Positions 1 through 13,604 of a stretch of 64,000 bases of DNA are shown in pieces. The translations under genes were made by a program, and so were the position numbers. How positions within the stretch are numbered: position 1 is the stretch's first letter; each line of letters starts with the position of its first letter. Source of the stretch: CAWJMF01 sp963843945 (GTDB taxonomy: Bacteria > Vulcanimicrobiota > Vulcanimicrobiia > Vulcanimicrobiales > Vulcanimicrobiaceae); NCBI GenBank assembly GCA_963843945.1, contig CAWJMF010000002.1, forward strand, positions 372,001 to 436,000, in the 5' to 3' direction. The notes beneath the pieces were generated by a model. It made no database searches, was not told the DNA's origin, and was given only the letters and a program-made list of their open reading frames with translations.

Positions 1-214
1 CTTGGACCGCGACTTGATCGGACTGCGTCTGCTGGACAAAACGGGTCGCGAGTTGGGCAAAGTCGTCGGTGTCGAGCATCTGCCCGCTCAGGACTGTCTG
101 GTGATCGCTCCCGGCCGGGCGCTCGTTCCGCTGGTGCGCGCTTTTGCGCCGGCGATCGATCTGGGCGCCGGGACGATCGTTATGTCGCTGCCCGAAGGCC
201 TGCTGGAGCCGTAG
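1..214 (+). CDS. rimM: Ribosome maturation factor RimM, C-terminal part (cut by window edge)
   Basis: The last ~70 codons of a gene that begins before the window. The residues (DLIGLRLLDKTGRELGKV, then LVPLVRAFAPAID and PEGLLEP) match the C-terminal PRC-barrel domain of RimM, the 16S rRNA processing factor that binds ribosomal protein S19 during 30S maturation. The frame is open from base 2, so the TTG at base 2 is unlikely to be the start. Its 3' end overlaps the convergent gene on the minus strand by about 35 bases. Confidence 0.85.
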   Translation, partial: LDRDLIGLRLLDKTGRELGKVVGVEHLPAQDCLVIAPGRALVPLVRAFAPAIDLGAGTIVMSLPEGLLEP

Positions 215-1316
215 TCCGGGCCGCGTGCGGGTGGCGCGCGAGCGCCGCAGCCGCCCCGTCGGCGACGCGATCGAGTGCGGAGTTCACGCCTCCCTTAATG
301 TTCGTTAGGCTTTGCGCGCTCTCGCGCACCAGCGCGTTGCCGCTGCAATCGTAGCCCACGACGTCGAACTGAACCGAATCGGCTTCGCCCGCCGAGTTCT
401 TGTCGATGGAGAGCGTACCGGCGTAGAGCATGCTGACGCCGGTTTCGGTGCCGCACAGCTGGCCTGCGTTATCGATCGGGTTCGCCGCAAGCGCGCCGTT
501 GGAGCGAACGGCGCTGACGCCGCGATGCTTGAGCGACGCAACGAGCGAATCCGCGACGTGAACTTCAGCGCTCTGATCGCCGCCTGAGACGGCGAGCACG
601 ATGACGCCGCCGCGCGGGAGAGCGGCGACGCGCGCCTGGGCCGCAGCACTAGGCGCCGCGCTGGGTAACGCGATGGGCGCGCGCGTCGCGGACGCGGTGG
701 CCGTTTGCGGCCCGGCTGAGGGAGCGGCCGATGGAGCGGCTGGGACCGGTGTCGCCGCCGCTTTCTTGTGATGGAAGATGGAGGCGATGTTCGTAAGCGC
801 GCCCTGGCTCGCGACCTCGCTGGCGGTCGGTACGGGCGTGCTGGTCGGCCCCGCTCGGTCGAGCGACGCCAGCCCGCGGCCGGCGTGGTGCAGGATGGCG
901 TCGCGCAGCAACTCGGCTTGCGCACCGGCTTCGGCGTAGGTGCTGACGACCGCGGTCGTGCTATAGACGACCGTTCCGCTGTAGGTACTGACGACTTGCG
1001 CCAGCATCGAGACGTCCTGGCCGAGCGGCGTCAAGTATCCGGTGACGTAGTAGTCGGCGTCGATTTTGCGGGCCGCTTCGAGGAAGTCTTTGCGCTCGGT
1101 TCCGGGCGTCGCCGGTTTCACCGTGAGCCCGCCCCCTTCGGCGATGCGCGTCGAGAAGAGGACCGCGAGATTCGAACCGGCTTCGGGATTCGTGCCGGCC
1201 GTCAGCGTCAGAGGATAGACGACGACGACCGGCGGCGGTCGCACGTCGGTTGCGCCGAGTAGCGTTACCGAGAAGGTGGCGAGGATCAGCGCGAGGGGCA
1301 GAAAGCGGGGCGTCAC
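180..1316 (-). CDS. Exported protein of unknown function with a Pro/Ala/Ser-rich linker
   Basis: About 378 residues. The frame is open further upstream, but GTG at 1316 overlaps the stop of the YihY gene in a GTGA junction and is followed directly by a hydrophobic signal-like segment (RFLPLALILATFSVTLLG), so it is the chosen start. Two globular parts follow, each resembling a small-molecule or nucleotide-fold FlgO/TolB-N-like unit (VVVVYPLTLTAG... and GVIVLAVSGGDQSAEVHVAD), joined by a low-complexity P/A/S/T linker in the middle. No catalytic motif is recognisable. Probably periplasmic and translationally coupled to the membrane protein upstream. The family assignment is tentative. Confidence 0.6.
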   Translation of the reverse strand: MTPRFLPLALILATFSVTLLGATDVRPPPVVVVYPLTLTAGTNPEAGSNLAVLFSTRIAEGGGLTVKPATPGTERKDFLEAARKIDADYYVTGYLTPLGQDVSMLAQVVSTYSGTVVYSTTAVVSTYAEAGAQAELLRDAILHHAGRGLASLDRAGPTSTPVPTASEVASQGALTNIASIFHHKKAAATPVPAAPSAAPSAGPQTATASATRAPIALPSAAPSAAAQARVAALPRGGVIVLAVSGGDQSAEVHVADSLVASLKHRGVSAVRSNGALAANPIDNAGQLCGTETGVSMLYAGTLSIDKNSAGEADSVQFDVVGYDCSGNALVRESAQSLTNIKGGVNSALDRVADGAAAALARHPHAARTTAPAGLRAAT

Positions 1317-2158
1317 GCCGTGCGCCGTTCGAACGCCGCGTCGCGCGGAAGCTCGGCCGGCCGTCCGAGTTCGAGCCACTGTGCGCTAACCTGCGCGCCG
1401 AACAAAAAGATCGTTCCCATATAGTAAAACCAAATCAGGAGAAGTGCGAAGGCGGCGAGCGCGCCGTAGACCTTGGAATAGTCGACGTGGATCGAGTAGA
1501 CGGCAAAGGCGATCTGTGCCGCTTCCCAGAGGAACGTCGTAACGAGCGCGCCCGGCACGCCGAACCAAATCCCGACACGGCGATTGGGCAGATAATTGTA
1601 AAGAAGCCAAGTGATGACGAAGACGAGCACGATCGAAACGCCGTACGACGCGATCTGCGTCGAGAGCGCGGAAGTGCGGAGGCCTCCGTAGGCAATCACG
1701 AACGAAATCGCGAGGGGAATCGCCGTCGCGATGACCAGCAGCAAGGCGAGGATGGGTAACGTCACGATCGCCACGACGATGTCCTTGAAGAGTGGCCGGC
1801 CCTGCGGCACCCCGAGTGCCCGATCGAGGGCGTAAGCGAGCGTTTGGAAGAGGTTCTTTCCCGACCAGACGAGCGCGACCACGGCGAGCAGCCCCGAGAT
1901 GCTCCGGTTCGCCACGAGGTGCTGGAGGTTCGCGAGCACGATGCCGCGCAGGCTCGGCGCAACGTCCTTGAGCAGCGCGACGGCGTTTTGCGGTCCGACC
2001 TGGTCGCCGTAGACGAAGGCAAGCACGGCAAAGGCGAGCATCAGGAGCGGAAAAACGGCAAAGACGGCGTTGAAGGCAATCGCTTGCGCGAGCATCGCGC
2101 ACCCATCTTGCGAAAAGCGAAGCCCGGCAGCCCGGAACACCTCGATAACCCGTCGCAT
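1313..2158 (-). CDS. YihY/BrkB family inner-membrane protein
   Basis: 281 residues with about six hydrophobic segments and the family's typical N-terminal stretch (AIAFNAVFAVFPLLMLAFAVL) and C-terminal WFYYMGTIFLFGAQV segment, as in YihY/virulence factor BrkB proteins (once mis-annotated as RNase BN). The molecular role of the family is unsettled; transport or envelope integrity has been proposed. It starts at ATG 2158 and is the first gene of a two-gene minus-strand unit, its TGA overlapping the next gene's GTG. The divergent stalk-protein gene starts only 15 bases away, so the two share one short promoter region. Confidence 0.88.
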   Translation of the reverse strand: MRRVIEVFRAAGLRFSQDGCAMLAQAIAFNAVFAVFPLLMLAFAVLAFVYGDQVGPQNAVALLKDVAPSLRGIVLANLQHLVANRSISGLLAVVALVWSGKNLFQTLAYALDRALGVPQGRPLFKDIVVAIVTLPILALLLVIATAIPLAISFVIAYGGLRTSALSTQIASYGVSIVLVFVITWLLYNYLPNRRVGIWFGVPGALVTTFLWEAAQIAFAVYSIHVDYSKVYGALAAFALLLIWFYYMGTIFLFGAQVSAQWLELGRPAELPRDAAFERRTA

Positions 2159-2173
2159 TAGTTCATTCTACTC

Positions 2174-2710
2174 ATGTTCGCAGCGTTCGTCGTGACCGTC
2201 CTGATCGACGGCTCCCTGGTCGCTACGTCGATGCCGGCCAGGCTCGACGCCGGAACGGTCGCCGCGCCCGTCGACCCCTTCGTACGCCTCATCGCGCGGC
2301 GCGTTACGGTCGACGCAGAGCACGGCCGTATAACGTTCGAAAGAGACGGCCGGTGCCTTACCGTCGCTCTCGGCTCGCGAGCGGCCCAGACCGGCCGGTC
2401 GAGCCGGGCGCTTCCCATTGCTCCTTACCTGCGCGATGGCCGGGTGATTATCCCGCTCGCAGCGACCGCGCGCGCCCTTGGAGCGGTGGTGAACTATAAC
2501 GCCCCGGCGCGGCGCGTCGAGATTCAGCTGCCCGCGCCTTCGCCTTTGGCGAGCCTGCAGCCGGATCGCAGCTGGACGCCGCCGCCCGCGACGCCGGCGC
2601 CGGCGACGCCACGCGCACCGTTGCCTAGCGAACCAACCGCTAGCGGGCCGCCGCGCCCGCGCCGGACGCCGATCCTACTCGACGCGCACGACCGTATCGA
2701 TCCAATCTAG
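2174..2710 (+). CDS. Secreted protein with copper-amine-oxidase N-terminal-like (stalk) domain
   Basis: 178 residues. The segment LPIAPYLRDGRVIIPLAATARALGAVVNYNAPARRVEIQL is the classic Cu_amine_oxidN1-type beta-domain ('stalk' domain), found in many cell-surface proteins and not itself an oxidase. A short hydrophobic N-terminus (FAAFVVTVLIDGSLVATS) could serve as signal. The C-terminal third is a Pro/Ala-rich tail without fold. It probably acts in the envelope or periplasm. Its 3' end overlaps convergent cutA by 36 bases. Confidence 0.65.
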   Translation: MFAAFVVTVLIDGSLVATSMPARLDAGTVAAPVDPFVRLIARRVTVDAEHGRITFERDGRCLTVALGSRAAQTGRSSRALPIAPYLRDGRVIIPLAATARALGAVVNYNAPARRVEIQLPAPSPLASLQPDRSWTPPPATPAPATPRAPLPSEPTASGPPRPRRTPILLDAHDRIDPI

Positions 2711-3016
2711 GTACGCGGCGCTTCCCGCAACGATCGGCAGCGCGACGATTTCGGGCGTCTCGTACGGATGGAGTTCCGCGATGCAGCGCTCGAGTTGCGG
2801 ATATGCGGCTGCCGTCGTCTTGAAGACGCAAGCCCACTCTTCGGCCGATTGGAGGACGCCTTTCCAACGGAAGCGGCTCGCGAAGGGCCCTTCGATGCGC
2901 GCGCAGGCTACCAGGCTTCGCGCGAGCGCTTCGCGCGCGATGCGCTCCGCGTCCTCTCGCTGCTCGAGCGTAGTCGTCACTTGGAGATAGGGAAACGGTG
3001 CCGGCGTACTCCGCAT
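2675..3016 (-). CDS. cutA: Divalent-cation tolerance protein CutA
   Basis: 113 residues, the normal size for CutA, a small trimeric ferredoxin-like protein linked to copper/divalent-cation tolerance. Family features: VTTTLEQREDAERIAREAL near the N-terminus, a conserved Cys at about residue 38 (SLVACARIEG), W at 61 and the signature HPYETPEI at 83-90. Starts at ATG 3016. Its gene is convergent with the stalk-protein gene and downstream of the FecR gene (8-base gap), so it may be read through from that promoter. Confidence 0.93.
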   Translation of the reverse strand: MRSTPAPFPYLQVTTTLEQREDAERIAREALARSLVACARIEGPFASRFRWKGVLQSAEEWACVFKTTAAAYPQLERCIAELHPYETPEIVALPIVAGSAAYLDWIDTVVRVE

Positions 3017-3024
3017 CGCGAGCT

Positions 3025-5034
3025 TTACTTCTCGGGAACGGGCGTGGGTTTATGCGGCGGCGGATGCTGCGGTGCGGCCGGAGGATGCGGCGGTGCCGTA
3101 TGCGGGACGCTTGGCGGCGGCGGAGCCGTGCGCGGGACGTACGCCGGAGCTGCCGTATGCGGCACCACTTGCGGCGGCGCCGTGTGCGGCACGAAGGCGG
3201 GTGCAGCCGTGCGCGGGACGAAGGCGGGCAGTGGAGTGTGGTATGGCGCCGCAGTGCGGAGCGTTCCGTCCGCCGGTTCGGTGCGATACGGCGCGGGCGG
3301 AGGCGCGGTGCGGGTCTCGCCGGTTGCTGCCGGATGGCTCGGCGTTGCGAAACGATCCCAGGCGCTCGGCGTGCGCGCCGGCGCGGCGGGAAGCGCGGTA
3401 GCCGGCGGGCGGAGTTCGCCCTGAGCCGAGGGACGCTCGACCGGAACCGATGGACGCTCGACCGGAACCGATGGACGCTCGACGGCAGCCGGCGGTGTGG
3501 CGCGCCGCGCGGGACCCGGCGCGACCGGACGTGCCGCGGGCGGCGGCGTCACGGCGCCGGGGATCACCGCATGCGGATAAGCCTTCTGGGTTATCGTGGT
3601 AACTTGCTGACGCTCTTGCGTGAAGCTCTTCACCGGCGGCGGCGTCGCTTTGAAACCGTGAAAGAGGCTGGGATTGGGTGGACGTCCGACGGCGGTCGCC
3701 GGAACGGGGCGTGACGTGTACTTGAGGTTTTCGGTCGTCGGCACGATCGGGATGGTCGAGGTGATGAGGTGCGCGCTGCGAAGCTGCGTTTGCGCGACCG
3801 GAACCGGGTGCGTGAAGACGCCTTGGTTGAAGTGTTGCGTCGACACCGCGGTGACGCCGCCGGTTACGGCCGCATTGCGATAGACGTTCGTAATGTTCGT
3901 AACGTTGGTGACGTTCGTGACGTGGGTGATGTTCGTAATGTTAGTCACGCTCGTGTTGTTATAACCGGGACCCCACCACGGATGGTAGACGTCGTGCGGG
4001 GCAAGCGGGATCCAGCCGATGTTTCCGAAGCCGCCGCCGGCGGCGCCGCCACCGAAACCGATGAAGACGACGAGCGCGGGCTGCCATACCGGCGGCGCAT
4101 AGGCCGCTGCCGGCGGTCCAGGATACCAGCACCAGCCGGTGCCCGCGGCGTAGAACCAGCGCCCGTAATGATATGGCGCCCAGCCCCACGGCTCGGCGCT
4201 CACCCAGGTCCAACCGTAGTACGGCTGCCAGACCCAACTGCCGTCGCGATACGGCGCCCAGCCGGCCGGCTCGTTCGGCGTCCAAACCTCGCCGTACTGC
4301 GGCACGTTCAGCCATTGGCCGGCCGAATAGAGGTCGCTGCTGCCCGTGATTTGTCCGGCGTAGTTCGTATTGAGCGCTCGCCGGATCATGGCGTCGCGCT
4401 GCGCGTTCCAACTGTCGAAGGAGTTCGGCGGAATGGGGTCGCCGTCGTTCATTTGCGGACTCGATGCGGCACCCGAGGCGTAGACCGTCGTTCCTTGCGT
4501 CAGCGATTGCGTTCCGTCGGGCAAGATGATCTCCGCTTGACCGGTGCGGACGGTAACCTGCGTCGTGCCGTCGTTCGTTACGCTGACGATGTAACGCCCG
4601 GGCGTACTCGATCGAACGCCGATGGACGGCGTATCGATTTCGGGGTTCGCGTTCGTTTGGCCCAGGACGCTAAGATCGACCGTACCCTGCGCCAGCTGAA
4701 CGACGTGGTTATCTGGATCCAGGTTGACGAAGCGGACCTGCGTGTCGGGTGCGACGCGCAACAGGTTGACGTAATCGAGCTGGACCTCCGTGCGGGAGCC
4801 GTCGTCCGTCGAGAGGTAGTCGCCGGCCATAATCGGCGCGTTGATGGCGGCTGCGAAGCTCTCGTTGGCGTCCCCGCGCTGGATGATGACGCCGCTGCCT
4901 TCGATGACGCTCATGCGCGCGACGCCGGGCGTTTGATCGTCGGCCCGTGCCGGCCCAAGCCCGAAGGTAGCGGCGACAAACGCGGCAAGGACGAGTGCGG
5001 CGGTGTTCCGGCGGTGAGAGAACCAGCGTTTCAT
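3025..5034 (-). CDS. Exported FecR-domain protein with Trp/Pro-rich repeats and Pro-rich tail
   Basis: About 669 residues; ATG 5034 is preferred over TTG 5037 because AGGGG lies at good spacing before it. Order: signal peptide (cleavage after ARA, ~residue 32), FecR-type beta domain (~40-190), a region of repeated W-x-P/W-A-P-Y motifs (GWAPYRDGSWVWQPYYGW, GWAPYHYGRWF) typical of DUF6600-like FecR proteins, a VTN/ITN repeat tract, then >200 residues of proline-rich sequence containing ERPSVPV and AFVPHTAPP-type repeats. It is probably a periplasmic or surface structural protein. Unlike true FecR there is no sigma-factor gene or TonB receptor nearby, so signalling is not supported. Confidence 0.78.
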   Translation of the reverse strand: MKRWFSHRRNTAALVLAAFVAATFGLGPARADDQTPGVARMSVIEGSGVIIQRGDANESFAAAINAPIMAGDYLSTDDGSRTEVQLDYVNLLRVAPDTQVRFVNLDPDNHVVQLAQGTVDLSVLGQTNANPEIDTPSIGVRSSTPGRYIVSVTNDGTTQVTVRTGQAEIILPDGTQSLTQGTTVYASGAASSPQMNDGDPIPPNSFDSWNAQRDAMIRRALNTNYAGQITGSSDLYSAGQWLNVPQYGEVWTPNEPAGWAPYRDGSWVWQPYYGWTWVSAEPWGWAPYHYGRWFYAAGTGWCWYPGPPAAAYAPPVWQPALVVFIGFGGGAAGGGFGNIGWIPLAPHDVYHPWWGPGYNNTSVTNITNITHVTNVTNVTNITNVYRNAAVTGGVTAVSTQHFNQGVFTHPVPVAQTQLRSAHLITSTIPIVPTTENLKYTSRPVPATAVGRPPNPSLFHGFKATPPPVKSFTQERQQVTTITQKAYPHAVIPGAVTPPPAARPVAPGPARRATPPAAVERPSVPVERPSVPVERPSAQGELRPPATALPAAPARTPSAWDRFATPSHPAATGETRTAPPPAPYRTEPADGTLRTAAPYHTPLPAFVPRTAAPAFVPHTAPPQVVPHTAAPAYVPRTAPPPPSVPHTAPPHPPAAPQHPPPHKPTPVPEK
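3431..3483. repeat. 21-bp tandem repeat inside the FecR-protein gene
   Basis: Two perfect copies of a 21-bp unit (3431-3451 and 3452-3472) followed by the first 11 bases of a third. The unit is a multiple of three and encodes the heptapeptide ERPSVPV in the proline-rich tail, so copy-number change would not shift the frame. A coding minisatellite. Confidence 0.9.
3880..3960. repeat. Degenerate 9-12 bp repeats encoding a VTN/ITN tract
   Basis: A run of related short units (gtaatgttcgtaacgttggt and variants) within the FecR-protein gene. It encodes alternating NIT/NVT/HVT tripeptides ending in NVYRN, that is, evenly spaced Asn-rich triplets. Such a pattern fits a beta-solenoid or fibrous spacer; the structure is inference. 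Confidence 0.75.
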
Positions 5035-5161
5035 CAACTTTGCCCCTAAAAAGAAAAGAAAGACGCTCTTAAATCAACGCGGTAAATCGTCGCTGGGTCA
5101 TTAGAACGCGGTGAAGGAGATGGCCGAATCCGGACTTTAAGCCTGGTTCGACGTCCTTTGC

Positions 5162-7738
5162 TCAAGGAGTCGCGGTCGGATTCGGCTCCGTTTGTGACAG
5201 CGAACCGATCGAGGCGTCCGGCACGGAAATCGTACCTTGCGTGTCGGTGAGGCGTAGCACGAAATGGTTGAGATGCGGCAAGGTGCGGCATTGCGCGCCT
5301 TTCACCTCCGTCGTGCAAGCCGTGCCGGGTGGAACGAAGTCGCCGGCGGCGTCGCGTACCGCGTCGATGGCCCCGAGCTCGGTGCCGACCAGCGTGCACG
5401 GCGACGCCGTATCTTTGGGACACAGAACGCCGTCGATAATGGGAGCTCGCGCGAACGTGCCAGGAAGGTCCATCCAGCTGCTGGCGGCCTTCGTTTTCCC
5501 GTCGACGATTCGAATTTGCAGCGAACCAAACGCTCGATCGCCGAGCTCTTGCTCGGGGCGCAACGTTGCGAGGATTTGTGACGGCGAGCGGCGGTAAACG
5601 TCGACGTCCGGCACGCTCTCAGCGAGAGCGTCGGGTGCCGATTCATCGCAGGGAGACTCGTCGGGCACGGCGCGCCGAATTCGCACCTCGGGTTCGCGAG
5701 GCAACGCCCCTCCCGCCGAGGCGATGACGACGCCCAACGGCTCCGTGGCGAGCCGAACCGTGGGTGTCTGAGCCGAAAGAACTTGCAGAGCCTCGAGCGC
5801 GGGACGCGCCGGGCCAACGTGTAGTACGAAGATCTCACCGGGCGATCCGTCGTGCGACACGAGCTGGCCGGAAAGCGTTTCGCCGCTCGAGCCTACGAGG
5901 GGAGGGCCCGTGAAGCAAGCAGACTGTGAGGTCGAACGCTTGTCTTTGAGATACGTGCTTTTGCCTAAGACAAAGGCGTCGATCGATTCGAATCCGGAGC
6001 CGTCGAGGGCGATCGAACGGTCGTCGAGGTGAGCCGAGGGGGTAGCCGCGAGATCGACGTGCGCGGGTTGCTGGAGGATGCTGAGGGTTGCGTCATTTTC
6101 GATGGGTGCCGATTGGGCGGCATCTTGCTGAAAGAGCCGCAACGAGACGATACCTGCGGGAACGCTCGCGAGCGACGCATGCAGCGCGACGCGGCGGTCG
6201 TCGAGGTGTTTGATGTCGAGCGCGACGGGCGGCGCACTTCCGACTTGCATCTCCGCGCCGGAAAGACAGGCCGACTGCGGCGACGAGGCGATGAGATCGA
6301 GCGAACCGCCGGCACGCGGCGGCTCATGCGGGTTGGAAGCCAGCACCCAAAGGGATTTGCGGGGCAGCGCGATCCGCACGACGGCGTGTTCGGGCTCGAC
6401 GAGGGGATCGAAGCCGAATCGTCCCTTCAACTCGACCGAGAAGGCGCCGTCGGGGGACTTGCCGAGAAGGGACCGATCGACGGAAGGTGCCGCCACCGAG
6501 CGCGGATCGATCGGAACCCGAAAAGACGGCATGCCGTCCGGTGTCACGATCAAAGCGGTGTCGTTGAGATACCTCGAAGTCCGATCGAAGTGCAAAGGGA
6601 TGCCAACGCGCTGCCCGGCTGCGCAGACGCCGGTGGAAGCCCCTCCATCGACGATTGCGGGCGGAGCTTGCGACGACTGCGGGTCCCCGATCGTGAAGAA
6701 GAGCGCACTGGAAAGCGCCGCAGGGGGGCGCAAGGTGGGTACCTTGAGTCCCATCAGCAACTCCGCGCCTTTGTTGCCCGCCGGCGTCGCAAGGTTGAGC
6801 GTCGTTGGCAGGTACTCGTACTCTTGGTGACCGCTGCTGAAAAAGATCTTCCAAAGAGTCAAGAGCGGTACCAGATAGCTCGCGACCGTCACCGGTAGCG
6901 CCGCGCCGGCGACGCCGCCGAGGAACTGCGACGGAGTCGAAGCTGCGATATTCGTTGAGTACCCGACGCCGTTGAGCGAGTTGCCGATGCAGTTCGCTAC
7001 GTCGCCCCGCGTCCCGCCGATCTGATAGCAGGCCTGAACCGAAGCAGGCGAGGCCCCTAGCGACGTCGCGACGTCGACCACGCGTTGTTCGGACGAGTAG
7101 GGGTCGATCGAGCCGTTGGCCAGCGAGGAGAGGAAATCGCGGAACCAATCGTACTTGTCGACCGCGTCGTTGACTGACTCCGCCATGTCTTTAAAGTCCG
7201 TCGGATGCGCGTCGACATAGTCGCGGACGCCGTCCATTCCGCGAGTTTTCGCGTCTTCGGGAACGATGAAGAAGATAGGGATGCCGCGATAGTATTTCGA
7301 TCCGTAGGTGAAGCGCAAATCCGGGATCGGCGGCGGCGGCTTTATGCCGTGCGGACCCCTCGTCGCGTGCGCCGCGAACAGCCGGTCTTGAGGCACGCTG
7401 CGCTGAAAGAGCCAGCGCTGCGGCGCGGTTTCCGTGATGAAGGCAACGTTGACGTGATAGTTGGTTAACGCCGGCGGACGCAGGTAATCGGTGAAGTGGA
7501 CGTCGACCACGTCGCCGGGCTCGAGGGCTGGGACGACGGCGGCCGGCAACGTCAGGCGCGAGCCGCCGCTCGTGCGTGTGACGGTTGCCTGGACGGCGGA
7601 ACTTGCCTGCGGGCCCGCGCTGGCGCTTACGCTGAAAGGTTCATCGGCGCGCGCCTCGGGTACGAAGAGCGTCGTAACCAGGAGCGCAACGATCGTTAAA
7701 ACACCGGTTCCGACACTAAGAGCTCGCGCGCGCGGCAT
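5162..7738 (-). CDS. Large secreted protein of unknown family (858 aa)
   Basis: Starts at ATG 7738 with a clear signal peptide (hydrophobic residues 8-26, cleavage near PEARA/DE at 31). A second hydrophobic segment at ~271-300 (FLGGVAGAALPVTVASYLVPLLTLWKIFF) could anchor it. The rest reads as several beta-rich domains with scattered cysteine pairs (for example GVCAAGQRV, SACLSGAE, SACFTG, ESPCDES, CTTEVKGAQC), which suggests disulfides in the periplasm or outside the cell. There is a short Thr/Pro tail. I recognise no catalytic motif or family. It stands alone: 124 bases to the FecR gene and 87 to the RNR unit. Confidence 0.7.
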   Translation of the reverse strand: MPRARALSVGTGVLTIVALLVTTLFVPEARADEPFSVSASAGPQASSAVQATVTRTSGGSRLTLPAAVVPALEPGDVVDVHFTDYLRPPALTNYHVNVAFITETAPQRWLFQRSVPQDRLFAAHATRGPHGIKPPPPIPDLRFTYGSKYYRGIPIFFIVPEDAKTRGMDGVRDYVDAHPTDFKDMAESVNDAVDKYDWFRDFLSSLANGSIDPYSSEQRVVDVATSLGASPASVQACYQIGGTRGDVANCIGNSLNGVGYSTNIAASTPSQFLGGVAGAALPVTVASYLVPLLTLWKIFFSSGHQEYEYLPTTLNLATPAGNKGAELLMGLKVPTLRPPAALSSALFFTIGDPQSSQAPPAIVDGGASTGVCAAGQRVGIPLHFDRTSRYLNDTALIVTPDGMPSFRVPIDPRSVAAPSVDRSLLGKSPDGAFSVELKGRFGFDPLVEPEHAVVRIALPRKSLWVLASNPHEPPRAGGSLDLIASSPQSACLSGAEMQVGSAPPVALDIKHLDDRRVALHASLASVPAGIVSLRLFQQDAAQSAPIENDATLSILQQPAHVDLAATPSAHLDDRSIALDGSGFESIDAFVLGKSTYLKDKRSTSQSACFTGPPLVGSSGETLSGQLVSHDGSPGEIFVLHVGPARPALEALQVLSAQTPTVRLATEPLGVVIASAGGALPREPEVRIRRAVPDESPCDESAPDALAESVPDVDVYRRSPSQILATLRPEQELGDRAFGSLQIRIVDGKTKAASSWMDLPGTFARAPIIDGVLCPKDTASPCTLVGTELGAIDAVRDAAGDFVPPGTACTTEVKGAQCRTLPHLNHFVLRLTDTQGTISVPDASIGSLSQTEPNPTATP

Positions 7739-7825
7739 GCTACTCTATATGCTCGTGCACGTTAACTCAAACCTCGTCGCTTGCTCCGCTAAGAGAACAA
7801 CGCGACGAATCTGTGATGCGTTTCG

Positions 7826-8695
7826 CTACGAACACTTCCCGACGTAGCCGCACTCCTGGAGGCACTGGATGCAGCCGCCTTGGGAAATCAAGTTGCCGCC
7901 GCACTTCGGGCACATGCCGACCCCGGCCAGCATCGCCTTGCGAACGTTCGGCGTCGGCAGCGTCGTCAGCGACGCGAGCGATTGCAGCGCTTGACCGCCG
8001 TTTCCGTTTCCGTTACCGTTTCCGCCACCGGGAATGCCCTGGATGAGGTCGATCGATTTCGCGTTGGCTTGATCTTCGGCTTCGTCCTCGGCGGAAAGCT
8101 GGAACTGCGGTTCCGCGACGCTGACGACGTGGGCTTCGCCGCGCGGGTTGACGTCGGCGATCGGTAGCGCCAGCGCAAGTGCCTTGGCGAGGCCTTGCGA
8201 GATGCCGTCGGCGCACGACAGCGTCGTCGGACCGTTCGCGTCGCGCATCTTGGGGTTGGGGCAACGCATGCCCTCGAACTTTTCGATGAACTTCTGGGGG
8301 TCGGCACCGTAACGCAGCCCGACCGACATGGCGACCCCGAGCGCCTCGAGGTAGGACTGCTGACACGAGCCGCTCTTGCCCAGTTTAAAGAAGACCTCGA
8401 AGGGCCGGCCTTGCTCGTCCTCGTTCATCGTAATGTAAAGGGGTCCGCAGCCGACGTTCGTGTTGACCGTGCGGCCGCGCATGACGGGCGGCCGCTGCCG
8501 GTATTCGGCCGAACGTGCCGGCGAGGGGATGTGTTCGCTCGCCGTCGCGCGCACGTCCTCGAGGCGCTTGACGAGCTTGGTCACAGTCTGCGCGCACGCT
8601 TGCGCCTGGGTGCGCAGTTCCTGATTCTCGGCCTGGAGCTGCTCGACTTTCGCGATCAGGCCGGCGATCGTGGCTTTGACCGATGATTCGTCCAT
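7826..8695 (-). CDS. TSCPD-domain protein, detached C-terminal part of class II ribonucleotide reductase
   Basis: 289 residues. Residues ~8-52 are a predicted coiled coil (VEQLQAENQELRTQ...). Residues ~72-190 form a TSCPD domain (RGRTVNTNVGCGPLYITMNED). A Gly/Asn repeat linker follows at ~225-235. The end is a four-cysteine zinc-ribbon-like tail (CPKCGG ... CLQECGYVGKC). In most NrdJ proteins these parts are fused C-terminally to the catalytic barrel, where the tail cysteines re-reduce the active site. Here it is a separate gene starting one base after the nrdJ stop, so the two are co-translated. The coiled coil may dock it onto the catalytic subunit (inference). Confidence 0.85.
   Translation of the reverse strand: MDESSVKATIAGLIAKVEQLQAENQELRTQAQACAQTVTKLVKRLEDVRATASEHIPSPARSAEYRQRPPVMRGRTVNTNVGCGPLYITMNEDEQGRPFEVFFKLGKSGSCQQSYLEALGVAMSVGLRYGADPQKFIEKFEGMRCPNPKMRDANGPTTLSCADGISQGLAKALALALPIADVNPRGEAHVVSVAEPQFQLSAEDEAEDQANAKSIDLIQGIPGGGNGNGNGNGGQALQSLASLTTLPTPNVRKAMLAGVGMCPKCGGNLISQGGCIQCLQECGYVGKCS
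7996..8035. repeat. Hexanucleotide-like repeat encoding a Gly-Asn linker
   Basis: Repeats of ccgttt/ccgtta in the TSCPD gene give a GNGNGNGNGG linker between the TSCPD domain and the zinc tail. It looks like a slippage-prone flexible hinge. Confidence 0.7.
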
Positions 8696-8696
8696 G

Positions 8697-13559
<4,863 letters not shown>

Positions 13560-13604
13560 TCTAGGAACCTCCATCGGGATACCCGTTCTTCGAGAGACGT
13601 CGAC

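Noticed and set aside
3431..3483. Short direct repeats suggestive of a CRISPR array
   Set aside because: Copies are adjacent without spacers, multiples of three, and lie inside a coding gene, so they are a coding minisatellite.
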